From Rubrivivax rivuli (GTDB lineage: Bacteria > Pseudomonadota > Gammaproteobacteria > Burkholderiales > Burkholderiaceae_C), in contig NZ_SACR01000007.1 in the NCBI RefSeq assembly GCF_004016505.1, positions 1 to 64,000 of the forward strand: DNA of 64,000 nucleotides, written 5' to 3'. The position numbers were made by a program, and so were the translations under genes. This document shows, piece by piece, positions 53,542-62,676 of the stretch (position 1 is the stretch's first letter; each line of letters begins with the position of its first letter). The notes under the pieces are model-generated. The model saw only the letters and a list, made by a program, of their open reading frames with translations. It did not search any database and was not told the DNA's origin.

Positions 53542-55761
53542 ATGACCGAAGAAGAAGCCCGCCAGGTGCTGCTGCTGCAGGCGCTGGAGACCGCGCCCAC
53601 GCCCCCGGGGCAGCGGCCAGTCTGGGGCGCTGACGACAGCGCCTGGGCGACGCGCCAGGCGCTGGCGGCGGTGGGCGAGGGCGCGGCACCCGCGGCCTTC
53701 GTGAAGGCGCGTGCCGAGATGGCGCTGCAACGCCTGCTGCCGCGTGATGCCGCCCTGCAGCGCTGGCTGGCGCGCCGCGGCTGGCACCCGGCCTGGGTGC
53801 TGCTGGCGCTGGTGCTCGGTGCCGCAGCGGGCCTCTTGGCCGACCAACTCGGCGCGCCCCAGCGCGTGAACCTGCTGGCCCCCGCCGTGTGGGCGGTGGT
53901 GGCCTGGAACCTGGCGGTCTACCTCGTCTTGCTGCTGCCGCTGCCCCACTGGCCAGGCGGTGGGCTGCGCGCGGCATTGGCGCAACTGGGACTGCGGGTG
54001 CCCGGTGGTGATGGCGCCACGGCCCGCGCCGGTGCCTTGTGGGCCGAACACGCCGCGCCGCTGATGCGCCACCGCGCCGCGCTCGTGCTGCACAGCGGTG
54101 CCGCCGCGCTGGCGGCCGGCCTGGTGGCCGGGCTCTATCTGCGCGGCCTGGTGCTCGACTACCGCGCGGGCTGGCAGAGCACCTTTCTCGACGCCACGGC
54201 CGTGCAGCAGGCCCTGGGCTGGCTGCTGGCGCCGGCCAGCGCGCTGACGGGCATTGCCGTGCCCGAAGTGGCACCGCTGCAGCTGGCGCCCGGGGCCGAC
54301 GCCGCAGCCAGCGCCGCACCGTGGATCCACCTCTATGCCGCCACGCTGGGCCTGGCCGTGGTGCTGCCGCGTACGCTTCTCGCGCTGTGGGCCGCGCGCC
54401 GCGCCAGCGCGCAGGCGCGGCGGTTCCCGCTGAAGCTGGACACGCCTTACTTCGAAGCCCTGCACCCGCTGATGCGCCCGGGCCGGCCGCACGTGCTGCG
54501 GCTGCTGTGGGTGGCGGCACCCGCCGATCTGCCGGCGCCCGCGCTCTTCGGCGTGCCCTGGGCGCCTGCACCGGCGGCCGGCGAGCCCTTCACCGTGCTG
54601 CGCGGCGAGCTGGGCGACGAATTGCAGCTGCTGTGCGCGCCGCCGGGCCTGGAAGCCGCCGCGGAGGCGCCTGCGGCCGGCGGCACGCCCTGGTGGGCCA
54701 CGGTGGCACAGGTCTTCGGCTTTGCAGGTGGCCGCGCCGCGGCCGACCCCTTGCCGGCGCTGCGCGAGCAGGTGGCCGCCGTGCTGCTGCACACGCGCGC
54801 TGGCGCACAACGCCCGGCGTGGCTGGCGCGCCTGGGCCGGCCCGTGGTGGTGCTGCTGGAAGACAGTGCGGAGCCTGACGCCACCGCCCCCACCACGCTA
54901 CCCGCCAGGCAGCGCGCCGACGGATGGCTGCCCGAGGGCCGCCTTCTGCAAGCCCTGGCGGCGGCGCTGGACGACGACCTGCGCCTGCAGCGCCTGACCG
55001 CCAGCTGGCAGGCGGCGCAGGCCGCGCGTTTCGACGCCCTCGTGGCCGAGCTGGCCGACACCCTGGCCGAAGTGGCCACCACCCACGAGGCCCTGGCCGA
55101 CGAAGGCAGCCTGCTCTCACGCGGTGGCGAGGCCGAGGCCGCGCGCACGCGGCTGGAGCAGCGGCTGGACACCAGCCTGCAAGGCCACCTGCAGCGCCTG
55201 CAGGTGCTGCTGTGGGGTGCCGCCGAGAGCGCGGTGCTCGCCGGCGGCGAGGGCGCGGCCCTGCGGTCGGCCACGGGCGAAGGCACGGCCTTGCGCGCCC
55301 GCGTTGGCGAAGGCCGCGCGGCCCTGGTGGGCGGCGCGCTCAGCGGCGCGCTGGTGGGGCTGAAGGCCGACCTGCTCAGCGGCGGACTCACCCTGGGCGC
55401 GGGCGCGGTGGCCGGCGGTTTGCTCGGGGCCCTGGGCGCGGCCGGCGCGGCGCGCGGGCTGAACCTGGTGCGCGGCACCGACCGCAGTTTCGTGGCCTGG
55501 GACGAAGCCGCGCTGACCCGTTTCACCGAAACCCTGCTGCAGCGCGCGCTGGGGGCCGCCCACGGCCTCGCGCCCGAAGAAGCCGCGCAGCGCCTGGCCC
55601 CGGCGCTGGCCGCGCGCCAGGGCCAGCTGGCCACGCTGTGGCGCGCGCGGCGCAAGACCTGCGCCAACCCGGGCGAGGCCGCCGCGCTCGCGCTCAGCCT
55701 GCAGGCGCCGCTGGCCGACACCCTGGTGCAGGCCCTGGGCGGCCCCGGGCGCCACGCCTGA
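53542..55761 (+). CDS. DUF2868-DUF3482-like fusion membrane protein
   Basis: A 739-residue protein. The N-terminal 450 residues look like DUF2868, with membrane helices near 85-105, 112-135, 183-205 and 265-285 (LYAATLGLAVVLPRTLLALWAARR) and a soluble part after them. The C-terminal 230 residues (coiled region, then GLKADLLSGGLTLGAGAVAGGLLGALG and VAWDEAALTRFTETLLQRAL) resemble the C terminus of DUF3482/YfjP-type GTPases. Elsewhere these are normally two adjacent genes; here they are joined, and no P-loop (GxxxxGKS/T) is visible anywhere. Function unknown. Confidence 0.72.
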   Translation: MTEEEARQVLLLQALETAPTPPGQRPVWGADDSAWATRQALAAVGEGAAPAAFVKARAEMALQRLLPRDAALQRWLARRGWHPAWVLLALVLGAAAGLLADQLGAPQRVNLLAPAVWAVVAWNLAVYLVLLLPLPHWPGGGLRAALAQLGLRVPGGDGATARAGALWAEHAAPLMRHRAALVLHSGAAALAAGLVAGLYLRGLVLDYRAGWQSTFLDATAVQQALGWLLAPASALTGIAVPEVAPLQLAPGADAAASAAPWIHLYAATLGLAVVLPRTLLALWAARRASAQARRFPLKLDTPYFEALHPLMRPGRPHVLRLLWVAAPADLPAPALFGVPWAPAPAAGEPFTVLRGELGDELQLLCAPPGLEAAAEAPAAGGTPWWATVAQVFGFAGGRAAADPLPALREQVAAVLLHTRAGAQRPAWLARLGRPVVVLLEDSAEPDATAPTTLPARQRADGWLPEGRLLQALAAALDDDLRLQRLTASWQAAQAARFDALVAELADTLAEVATTHEALADEGSLLSRGGEAEAARTRLEQRLDTSLQGHLQRLQVLLWGAAESAVLAGGEGAALRSATGEGTALRARVGEGRAALVGGALSGALVGLKADLLSGGLTLGAGAVAGGLLGALGAAGAARGLNLVRGTDRSFVAWDEAALTRFTETLLQRALGAAHGLAPEEAAQRLAPALAARQGQLATLWRARRKTCANPGEAAALALSLQAPLADTLVQALGGPGRHA

Positions 55762-55766
55762 AGCTC

Positions 55767-55772
55767 TAGACT
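55767..55772 (+). promoter_or_regulatory. -10 element directly before trkA
   Basis: TAGACT ends 7 bases before ATG 55780 and no Shine-Dalgarno sequence is present. It is a candidate leaderless start and could give trkA-trkH a promoter independent of the upstream gene. Confidence 0.35.
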
Positions 55773-55779
55773 GCCTGCC

Positions 55780-57204
55780 ATGAAGATCCTGATCCTCGGT
55801 GCCGGCCGCGTCGGTGAAAGCGTGGCCGAGAGCCTGGTCAGCGAGCGCAACGACATCACCGTCATCGACACCGACCCGGTGCGCCTGCGTTTCCTGCAAG
55901 ACCGGCTGGACCTGCGCGGCGTGGTGGGCAACGGCATCCAGCCCAGCGTGCTGCAGGACGCCGGCGTGCAGGACACCGACATGCTCATCGCCTGCGCGCC
56001 GCAGGACGAGACCAACCTCGTCGCGTGCAAGGTGGCCAAGGAGATGTTCAATGTCCCGACCACCATCGCCCGCGTGCGCAGCCCCGAGTTCCAGGACGAC
56101 AGCCCGCTGCTGGGCAAGAACGGCTTCGGCGTCGACAAGGTCATCTGCCCCGAGCAGAGCGTCACTGCCTACATCCGCAAGCTCATCGAATACCCCGAGG
56201 CGCTGCAGGTGCTGGAGTTCGCGCACGGCCTGGTGAGCCTGATCGCGGTGCGTGCGGTGGCCGGCGGACCGCTGGTGCGCCACAGGCTGGAGGAAATCCC
56301 GCAGCTGGTGCCGGGCACGCCCATGCGCATCATGGCCATCTACCGGCAGGACACCGTGCTGCCAGACCTGGACGGGCGCACGCAGATCGAGCCCGGCGAC
56401 GAGGTCTTCGTGCTCGCCGCCACCGAACACATCCGCACCGTGCTGGGCGCGCTGCGCACGCGCGACCAGCCCGTCAAGCGCGTGATGGTGGCCGGCGGCG
56501 GCAAGGTGGGGCTGCGCCTGGCGCGCGAGATCCACGGGGATTACCAGCTCAAGATCATCGAGCCGCTCAAACCGCGCTGTGACTACCTGGCCACCGAGCT
56601 GCCCGCCGGCGTGCTGGTGCTCCACGGCGACAGCACCGACGAAGACCTGCTCGGCGACGAGAACGTCGACCAGATGGACCTCTTCCTCGCGCTGACCAGC
56701 GACGACGAGGACAACATCATGAGCTGCCTGCTCGCCAAGCGCCTGGGCGCGCGGCGCGTGCTGGCCGTCATCAACCGCCGCGCCTACGCCGATCTGGTGC
56801 AGGGCACCACCATCGACATCGCCATCAGCCCCAGCCACACCGTGCTGGGCGAACTGCTGGCCTATGTGCGGCGGGGCGATGTGGAAGCCGTGCACAGCCT
56901 GCGCCGCGGCGCGGCCGAGGCGCTGGAGGCCATCGTGCGCGGCGACCGCAAGACCTGCCGCTTCGCCGGCCGGCGCATCGACGAGGTGGGCCTGCCCAAG
57001 GGCGCGACGGTGGGGGCCATCGTGCGCGGCCTGCACCGGCCCGACGGCAGCGAAGCCGGCGAAGACGCCAAGCCCGAAGTCATCATCGCCCACCACGACA
57101 CCGTGGTGCAGCCCAACGACCACGTCATCGTCTTCGTGCCGCGCAAGCGCATGGTGCGCGAGGTCGAGAAGCTCTTCCAGGTCAGCGCCACCTTCCTGTT
57201 CTGA
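55780..57204 (+). CDS. trkA: Trk potassium uptake regulator TrkA
   Basis: The 474-residue cytoplasmic NAD(H)-binding gating protein of the Trk K+ system. Two RCK units are present: KILILGAGRVGESVAESL at residues 2-19 and VMVAGGGKVGLRLAREIHG at about 236-254, each followed by a TrkA_C domain. Its channel partner trkH follows after 2 bases. Confidence 0.97.
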   Translation: MKILILGAGRVGESVAESLVSERNDITVIDTDPVRLRFLQDRLDLRGVVGNGIQPSVLQDAGVQDTDMLIACAPQDETNLVACKVAKEMFNVPTTIARVRSPEFQDDSPLLGKNGFGVDKVICPEQSVTAYIRKLIEYPEALQVLEFAHGLVSLIAVRAVAGGPLVRHRLEEIPQLVPGTPMRIMAIYRQDTVLPDLDGRTQIEPGDEVFVLAATEHIRTVLGALRTRDQPVKRVMVAGGGKVGLRLAREIHGDYQLKIIEPLKPRCDYLATELPAGVLVLHGDSTDEDLLGDENVDQMDLFLALTSDDEDNIMSCLLAKRLGARRVLAVINRRAYADLVQGTTIDIAISPSHTVLGELLAYVRRGDVEAVHSLRRGAAEALEAIVRGDRKTCRFAGRRIDEVGLPKGATVGAIVRGLHRPDGSEAGEDAKPEVIIAHHDTVVQPNDHVIVFVPRKRMVREVEKLFQVSATFLF

Positions 57205-57206
57205 AC

Positions 57207-58661
57207 ATGGGTTTCCTGCCTGTCGTCGCGCTGGTCGGGCGCATGGTGCTGCTGTTCGCGCTGCTGCTGCTGGTGCCGCTGGCCTTTGCGCTGCTGGGCG
57301 ACGACGATGCCAAGCCGGCCTTCGTCACCGCCGCCACCGCCACCGCCGTCTGCGGGCTGCTGCTGAGCCTGGTGACGCGCCGCTTCCGGCGCGAACTGCA
57401 GCCGCGCGACGGCTTCCTGCTGGTGGGCATGACCTGGGCCGTGCTGCCGCTGTTCGGCGCCCTGCCGCTGTGGCTGGCGGTGCCCGGCCTCAGCATGACC
57501 GACGCCTACTTCGAGGCCACCTCGGCCTTCACCGCCACGGGCGCCACGGCGCTCAGCGGGCTGGACAAGCTGCCGCTGTCGGTGAACGTGTGGCGCTGCT
57601 TCATGACCTGGGTGGGCGGCCTGGGCATCATCGTGCTGGCGGTGGCCATCCTGCCGATGCTGGGCGTGGGCGGCAGCCAGCTTTTCAAGGCCGAGGTGGC
57701 CGGCCCGATGAAGGACCAGAAGCTCACGCCGCGCATCGCCGACACCGCGCGCGTGATCTGGGTGGCCTACCTGGCGATGAGCGTGGCCTGCTTCTTCGCC
57801 TTCGCGGCCGCCGGCATGGGCTGGGCCGACGCCTTCATGCACATGTGCAGCACCGTCAGCCTGGGCGGCTTCTCGTCCTACGACGCGAGCTTCGGGCATT
57901 TCGATTCGCCGCTGATCGAGGCCATCGCGATGGTCTTCATGGTGCTGGCGGGCGTGAACCTGCTGCTGTACTTCGCGGTGTGGCGGGCACGCTCGCTTCG
58001 CGGCCTGTGGCGCAACACCGAGGTGCGCGCCTTCTACATGGTGCTGCTGGCAGGCACGGGCGTGGTGGCTGCCTACCTGCTGTGGCGAGGCGAGTACAAC
58101 GAGCCGCTGGTGGCGCTGCGGCACAGCGCCTTCCACGTCGTCTCGGTGGCCACCACCGGCGGTTTCGCGACGCAGGACTACGGGCAGTGGCCGCTGTTCG
58201 CACCGCTGCTGATGCTGCTGCTGGGCTGCTTCGCCACCTGCGCCGGCAGCACCGGCGGCGGCATCAAGATGGTGCGCATGCTGCTGATGCTGAAGCAGGC
58301 CCGGCGCGAGCTCGTGCGCATCGTGCACCCCAACGTGGTCAACCCGGTGGTGCTCAACGGCCAGGCCATCAGCGACCGCGTGATGCAGAGCGTGATCGCC
58401 TACATGATGATCTACGGCGCCATCCTGGTCGGCTTCACGATGCTGCTGGTGTTCACGGGGCTGGACGTCGTCACCGCCTTCACCGCCGTCATCGCCTGCG
58501 CCAACAACATCGGCCCCGGCCTCGGCGAAGTGGGGCCGGCCAACAACTTCGGCGGGCTGAGCGATTTCCAGACCTGGGTCTGCACCTTCGCGATGATGCT
58601 GGGGCGGCTGGAGCTGCTCAGCGTGCTGGTGCTGTTCACCCCGGCGTTCTGGCGGCGCTGA
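57207..58661 (+). CDS. trkH: Trk potassium uptake channel TrkH
   Basis: A 484-residue inner-membrane K+ transporter with four M1-P-M2 repeats. Selectivity-filter glycines are visible in TSAFTATGATALSG, CSTVSLGGFSSY, SVATTGGFATQD and CANNIGPGLGEVG. It works with TrkA encoded immediately upstream. It is convergent with the membrane protein gene at 58667, with 5 bases between. Confidence 0.97.
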   Translation: MGFLPVVALVGRMVLLFALLLLVPLAFALLGDDDAKPAFVTAATATAVCGLLLSLVTRRFRRELQPRDGFLLVGMTWAVLPLFGALPLWLAVPGLSMTDAYFEATSAFTATGATALSGLDKLPLSVNVWRCFMTWVGGLGIIVLAVAILPMLGVGGSQLFKAEVAGPMKDQKLTPRIADTARVIWVAYLAMSVACFFAFAAAGMGWADAFMHMCSTVSLGGFSSYDASFGHFDSPLIEAIAMVFMVLAGVNLLLYFAVWRARSLRGLWRNTEVRAFYMVLLAGTGVVAAYLLWRGEYNEPLVALRHSAFHVVSVATTGGFATQDYGQWPLFAPLLMLLLGCFATCAGSTGGGIKMVRMLLMLKQARRELVRIVHPNVVNPVVLNGQAISDRVMQSVIAYMMIYGAILVGFTMLLVFTGLDVVTAFTAVIACANNIGPGLGEVGPANNFGGLSDFQTWVCTFAMMLGRLELLSVLVLFTPAFWRR

Positions 58662-58666
58662 GGGCC

Positions 58667-59293
58667 TCAGGTTTTGGGCAGGTAGAGGCGGTCGGTGTAG
58701 GTGGCCAGCCACTGCGGCCTGAAGGCGACGAAGACGGCCACCAGCATGCCGGTGATGAAGGCGTCGCCGAAGGCCGCCAGCACCCGCGCCAGCACCACGT
58801 CTTCCACCGCCAGGGTGGGCGGCACGCCCTGCACCCAGGCCGAGAGGGCGCCGGCCGCGCCCACGGCCAGGGCCGTGGCAAGGAAGCCGCGGCCCAGGAT
58901 GTAGATGAACAGGTGCTTGGGCAGCCAGCGCCGCAAGGCCGCGCCCAGAGCGAGTGCCAGCGTCATCGGCACCAGGCCCAGCCACACCAGGCGTTGCAGC
59001 GCATCGGCCGCGCTGGCGTCGGCCAGGCCCATCACGGCCCCGGCCACGGGCAGCAGCATCAGCACCGCCATGGGCCAGCCCAGCATCAGCAGCAGCAGGC
59101 ACGTGCCGGCCAGCGGCTGCATCACGGGCTGGGCCGAGAGCAGGTCCACGCTCCACAGCACCGGCAGCAGCACCCACCAGGCCAGCGCCGGCCAGGGCGG
59201 CGCGGCCGGCAGGGCGCGCCATGGGCGCAGCGCCAGTGCCAGCACCACCGCCAGCAAGGCCAGACCCAGATGCACCCATGGCAGCAGCCCCAT
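58667..59293 (-). CDS. Predicted membrane protein, CbiM-like (COG3235)
   Basis: A 208-residue polytopic membrane protein with about six hydrophobic segments. The LPKHLFIYILGRGFLATALAVG and FGDAFITGMLVAVFVAFRPQWLATYTDRLYLP stretches match proteobacterial proteins annotated as energy-coupling-factor permease-like. No ATPase or other transporter subunit is nearby, so function and substrate are open. It is divergent from liuB, and the perfect LiuR-type palindrome lies 38 bases upstream of its start. Confidence 0.8.
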   Translation of the reverse strand: MGLLPWVHLGLALLAVVLALALRPWRALPAAPPWPALAWWVLLPVLWSVDLLSAQPVMQPLAGTCLLLLMLGWPMAVLMLLPVAGAVMGLADASAADALQRLVWLGLVPMTLALALGAALRRWLPKHLFIYILGRGFLATALAVGAAGALSAWVQGVPPTLAVEDVVLARVLAAFGDAFITGMLVAVFVAFRPQWLATYTDRLYLPKT

Positions 59294-59330
59294 CGCCCCA
59301 TGCTAGCCGCCGACCCTAGAATGTTCTTTG

Positions 59331-59348
59331 ATTGACGTTAACGTCAAT
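59331..59348. promoter_or_regulatory. Perfect 18-bp LiuR-type operator upstream of liuB
   Basis: ATTGACGTTAACGTCAAT is a perfect palindrome located 72 bases before the liuB start. Its TTGACG half resembles a -35 element in both directions. The operator region at liuR (38949-38970) carries two imperfect copies. A MerR-type LiuR dimer is the natural binder. Confidence 0.85.
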
Positions 59349-59419
59349 GCACCGCGTGCCTACCCGGCGCGCGCTTGCATGCCGGCCCACCGCAGGCCGC
59401 CCCCCGAGCAGGAGACCCG

Positions 59420-61030
59420 ATGCCCGTCCTCACGTCCCAGCTGAACCCGCGTTCCGAGGCCTTCAAGGCCAGCGCGGGCTGGATGCAGCAGTTGCTGGCC
59501 GACCTGAACGCCAAGCTGGCGCAGGTGGCCCAGGGCGGCGGCGAGGCGGCGCGGGCCAAGCACACCGCGCGCGGCAAGCTGCTGCCGCGCGAGCGCGTGG
59601 AGATGCTGCTCGACCCCGACACGCCCTTCCTCGAGCTGGCACCGCTGGCGGCGCTGAACCTCTACGACAACGCCGCGCCTGGCGCCGGGCTCATTGCCGG
59701 CATCGGGCGCGTGAGCGGGGTGGAGTGCCTCATCGTCTGCAACGACGCCACCGTCAAGGGCGGCACCTACTACCCGATGACGGTGAAGAAGCACCTGCGG
59801 GCGCAGGAGGTGGCACAGCTGAACCGCCTGCCTTGCCTCTACCTCGTGGACAGCGGCGGCGCCAACCTGCCCAACCAGGACGAGGTCTTCCCCGACCGCG
59901 ACCACTTCGGCCGCATCTTCTACAACCAGGCGCAGATGAGCGCCCAGGGCATCCCGCAGATCGCGGTGGTGATGGGCAGTTGCACGGCCGGCGGCGCCTA
60001 TGTGCCGGCGATGAGCGACGAAGCCATCATCGTGAAGAACCAGGGCACCATCTTCCTGGGCGGCCCGCCGCTGGTGAAGGCCGCCACTGGCGAGGTGGTG
60101 AGCGCCGAAGACCTGGGCGGCGGCGACGTGCACACGCGCCTGAGCGGCGTGGCCGACCACCTGGCCGAGAGCGACCTGCACGCGCTGGCCATCGCCCGCG
60201 CCAGCGTGGCCAACCTGAACTGGCGCAAGCCCGAGCAACTGGCGCTGCGCCCGCCACGCCCGCCGGCCTTCGATGCCGCTGAACTTCACGGCGTGATCCC
60301 CACCGACCCGCGCAAACCCTTCGACGTGCGCGAGATCATCGCCCGCATCGTCGACGGCAGCGAGTTCGACGAGTTCAAGGCGCGCTACGGCGCCACGCTG
60401 GTGACGGGCTTCGCGCACATCGAGGGCATGCCCGTGGGCATCGTCGCCAACAACGGCATCCTCTTCGGCGAGAGCGCGCAGAAGGGCGCGCACTTCATCG
60501 AGCTGTGCTGCCAGCGCAAGATCCCGCTCGTCTTCCTGCAGAACATCACCGGCTTCATGGTCGGCCGCAAGGCCGAGAACGAAGGCATCGCCAAGCACGG
60601 CGCGAAGATGGTCACGGCGGTGGCCACGGCCACCGTGCCCAAGTTCACCGTCATCATCGGCGGCAGCTTCGGCGCCGGCAACTACGGGATGTGCGGCCGT
60701 GCCTACAGCCCGCGTTTCCTGTGGATGTGGCCGAACGCGCGCATCAGCGTGATGGGCGGCGAGCAGGCCGCTGGCGTGCTGGCCACCGTGCGGCGCGACG
60801 GCATCGAGGCCAAGGGCGGCACCTGGAGCGCCGAAGACGAGGCCGCCTTCAAGGCGCCCATCCAGCAGCAGTTCGAGCAGCAGGCCCACCCCTACTACGC
60901 CACCGCGCGGCTGTGGGATGACGGCATCATCGACCCCGCCGACACGCGCCGCGTGCTGGCACTCGGCCTGAGCGCGAGCCTGAACGCACCGATACCCGAG
61001 GCGCCGCGGTTCGGCGTCTTCCGCATGTGA
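59420..61030 (+). CDS. liuB: 3-methylcrotonyl-CoA carboxylase, carboxyltransferase (beta) subunit
   Basis: A 536-residue carboxyltransferase of leucine degradation that transfers CO2 from biotin to 3-methylcrotonyl-CoA. Family stretches are VLTSQLNPRSEAFKAS, LPCLYLVDSGGANLPNQDEVF, GGAYVPAMSDEAIIVKNQGT and GGSFGAGNYGMCGRAYSPRF. ATG 59420 is preceded by AGGAGA; the frame before it crosses the operator. First gene of the liuB-(small peptide)-liuC-DUF4126-liuD operon. Confidence 0.96.
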   Translation: MPVLTSQLNPRSEAFKASAGWMQQLLADLNAKLAQVAQGGGEAARAKHTARGKLLPRERVEMLLDPDTPFLELAPLAALNLYDNAAPGAGLIAGIGRVSGVECLIVCNDATVKGGTYYPMTVKKHLRAQEVAQLNRLPCLYLVDSGGANLPNQDEVFPDRDHFGRIFYNQAQMSAQGIPQIAVVMGSCTAGGAYVPAMSDEAIIVKNQGTIFLGGPPLVKAATGEVVSAEDLGGGDVHTRLSGVADHLAESDLHALAIARASVANLNWRKPEQLALRPPRPPAFDAAELHGVIPTDPRKPFDVREIIARIVDGSEFDEFKARYGATLVTGFAHIEGMPVGIVANNGILFGESAQKGAHFIELCCQRKIPLVFLQNITGFMVGRKAENEGIAKHGAKMVTAVATATVPKFTVIIGGSFGAGNYGMCGRAYSPRFLWMWPNARISVMGGEQAAGVLATVRRDGIEAKGGTWSAEDEAAFKAPIQQQFEQQAHPYYATARLWDDGIIDPADTRRVLALGLSASLNAPIPEAPRFGVFRM

Positions 61031-61068
61031 AGCCGGGCGGCAGACCCGGTACGACGGCATGGCCACCC

Positions 61069-61075
61069 AAGGAGG
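61069..61075 (+). promoter_or_regulatory. Strong ribosome-binding site of the 42-residue peptide
   Basis: AAGGAGG lies 7 bases before ATG 61083. It is among the best Shine-Dalgarno sequences in the window and is the main reason to call the short frame that follows. Confidence 0.8.
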
Positions 61076-61082
61076 TTCTCAC

Positions 61083-61211
61083 ATGACAACACAAGACGGC
61101 TGGTTGAAACGTTGGCGCGGCTTCGGCCTGCGCCTGGGCGCAGCGCTGTTCCTGGTGGCCGCACAAGGTGGCTGCCAGGTGGTGCTGGCGGGCACCTTGC
61201 TGGTGGCATGA
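61083..61211 (+). CDS. 42-residue membrane peptide coupled to liuC
   Basis: A short frame beginning MTTQDGWLKRWRGFGLRLGA and continuing as a hydrophobic segment (ALFLVAAQGG, then CQVVLAGTLLVA). The basic N-terminal third plus one hydrophobic stretch suggests a single-pass membrane peptide with its N terminus inside; the Cys is not preceded by a standard lipobox. AAGGAGG is placed ideally. The stop TGA overlaps the liuC ATG (ATGA), so its translation should drive liuC translation. I do not recognise a family. It may be a coupling leader, a membrane-targeting peptide or both. Confidence 0.72.
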   Translation: MTTQDGWLKRWRGFGLRLGAALFLVAAQGGCQVVLAGTLLVA

Positions 61212-61999
61212 CGGGCACGCTGGACATCCGCCGCCCCTCGCCCTTCGTGGCCGAGGTGTGGCTGAACCGGCCCGAGGTGCGCAACGCCTTCAACGACGGC
61301 GTCATCGCCGAGCTGACGGCCGCCTTCCGCACGCTGGGGGCTGACGGCGCGCTGCGCGCCATCGTGCTGGGCGGCCACGGCAAGGCCTTCTGCGCCGGCG
61401 CCGACCTCTCGTGGATGCGCGCCATGGCCGACTACAGCTGGGCGCAGAACCACGCCGACGCCAGCGCGCTGGCGGAGATGCTGTGGACGGTCTACAGCTG
61501 CGCCGTGCCTGTGGTGGGCCGCATCCACGGTGACTGTTACGCCGGCGGCGTGGGCCTGGCCGCCGTGTGCGACGTGCTCATCGCCGCCGAAGGCGTGCAC
61601 TTCTGCCTGAGCGAAGCCAAGCTTGGTCTGCTGCCGGCCACCATCGGCCCGTATGTCGTCAAGGCTCTGGGCGAACAGGCCTCGCGCCGTTACTTCACCA
61701 CCGCCGAACGTTTCAGCGCGCAACGTGCGCTGGCGCTGGGTTTCGTGCACGAGGTGGTGGCGCCAGAGGCGCTCGACGCCCACGTGGCCGAAACCGTGGC
61801 CGCGCTGGTGGCCAATGGCCCGGCTGCGGTGCGCGCCTGCAAGCAACTGGTGAAGGACGTGGCTGGCCGCCCCCTGGATGCCGCGCTGCGCGACGACACC
61901 GCGCGCCGCATCGCCGACATCCGCGCCAGCGCCGAAGGACGTGAAGGCGTGCAGGCCTTCCTGAACAAGCGCGACCCGGCCTGGCGCGCGCCCGGCTGA
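61208..61999 (+). CDS. liuC: 3-methylglutaconyl-CoA hydratase / enoyl-CoA hydratase
   Basis: A 263-residue crotonase-fold enzyme. Oxyanion-hole segments are GGHGKAFCAGADLSWM and GDCYAGGVGLAAVCDVLIA, and the catalytic glutamate region is LSEAKLGLLPATIGPYV. In the liu operon it hydrates 3-methylglutaconyl-CoA to HMG-CoA. ATG 61208 overlaps the stop of the small peptide gene, and no separate Shine-Dalgarno sequence is needed. Confidence 0.93.
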   Translation: MTGTLDIRRPSPFVAEVWLNRPEVRNAFNDGVIAELTAAFRTLGADGALRAIVLGGHGKAFCAGADLSWMRAMADYSWAQNHADASALAEMLWTVYSCAVPVVGRIHGDCYAGGVGLAAVCDVLIAAEGVHFCLSEAKLGLLPATIGPYVVKALGEQASRRYFTTAERFSAQRALALGFVHEVVAPEALDAHVAETVAALVANGPAAVRACKQLVKDVAGRPLDAALRDDTARRIADIRASAEGREGVQAFLNKRDPAWRAPG

Positions 62000-62033
62000 G
62001 CCTCCGGCTCCCTACGCTGCGTCAGCCGCCGCC

Positions 62034-62663
62034 ATGAACCCGCTGCCCGCGCTCGACCTCACCCAGCTGCTGGCCCTGGCCGCTGCGCTGGGCTGGGCCA
62101 GCGGCATGCGCCTGTACCTGGTGGTCTTTCTCACCGGTGCCGCCGGCTTCTTCGGTTGGGTGCCTTTGCCGCCGGGCCTGCAGCTGCTGCAGCACCCGCT
62201 GGTGCTGGGCACCAGCGGCCTGATGCTCACCGCCGAGTTCGTGGCCGACAAGGTGCCGGGCCTGGACTCGCTGTGGGATGCGCTGCACACCTTCATCCGC
62301 ATTCCCGCCGGTGCGGCGCTGGCCGCGGGCGTGTTCGCCGGCCTGGGCCCCGAGTGGGGCAGTGCCTGGGCCCTCGCGGCTGCACTCGCCGGGGGCACGC
62401 TGGCGGCCACGGCCCACGCGGCCAAGGCCACCACGCGCGCAGCGGCCAACACGAGCCCCGAGCCCTTCTCCAACATCGGCCTGTCGCTGGCCGGTGATGC
62501 GGCCGTGCCCGGGCTGCTGTGGCTGGCCTGGGCCTACCCCGTGGCCGCACTCGGGGTGCTGGCGCTGGCCGTGGTGCTGGCGTTGGTGTTGATCGCCGTG
62601 CTGTTCAAGTTCCTGCGGCAGTTGCTGCGGCGGTTCACACCGGCCCGGCCCTCGGTGGCCTGA
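62034..62663 (+). CDS. DUF4126 membrane protein
   Basis: A 209-residue membrane protein with about five hydrophobic segments. Typical family stretches are LAAALGWASGMRLYLVVFLTG and EFVADKVPGLDSLWDALHTFIRIPAG, with EPFSNIGLSLAGDAAVPGLLWLA in the second half. No function is known for DUF4126. It lies between liuC and liuD in the same orientation, so it is co-expressed with leucine degradation. Confidence 0.88.
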   Translation: MNPLPALDLTQLLALAAALGWASGMRLYLVVFLTGAAGFFGWVPLPPGLQLLQHPLVLGTSGLMLTAEFVADKVPGLDSLWDALHTFIRIPAGAALAAGVFAGLGPEWGSAWALAAALAGGTLAATAHAAKATTRAAANTSPEPFSNIGLSLAGDAAVPGLLWLAWAYPVAALGVLALAVVLALVLIAVLFKFLRQLLRRFTPARPSVA

Positions 62664-62676
62664 AGAAAGCCTGACG

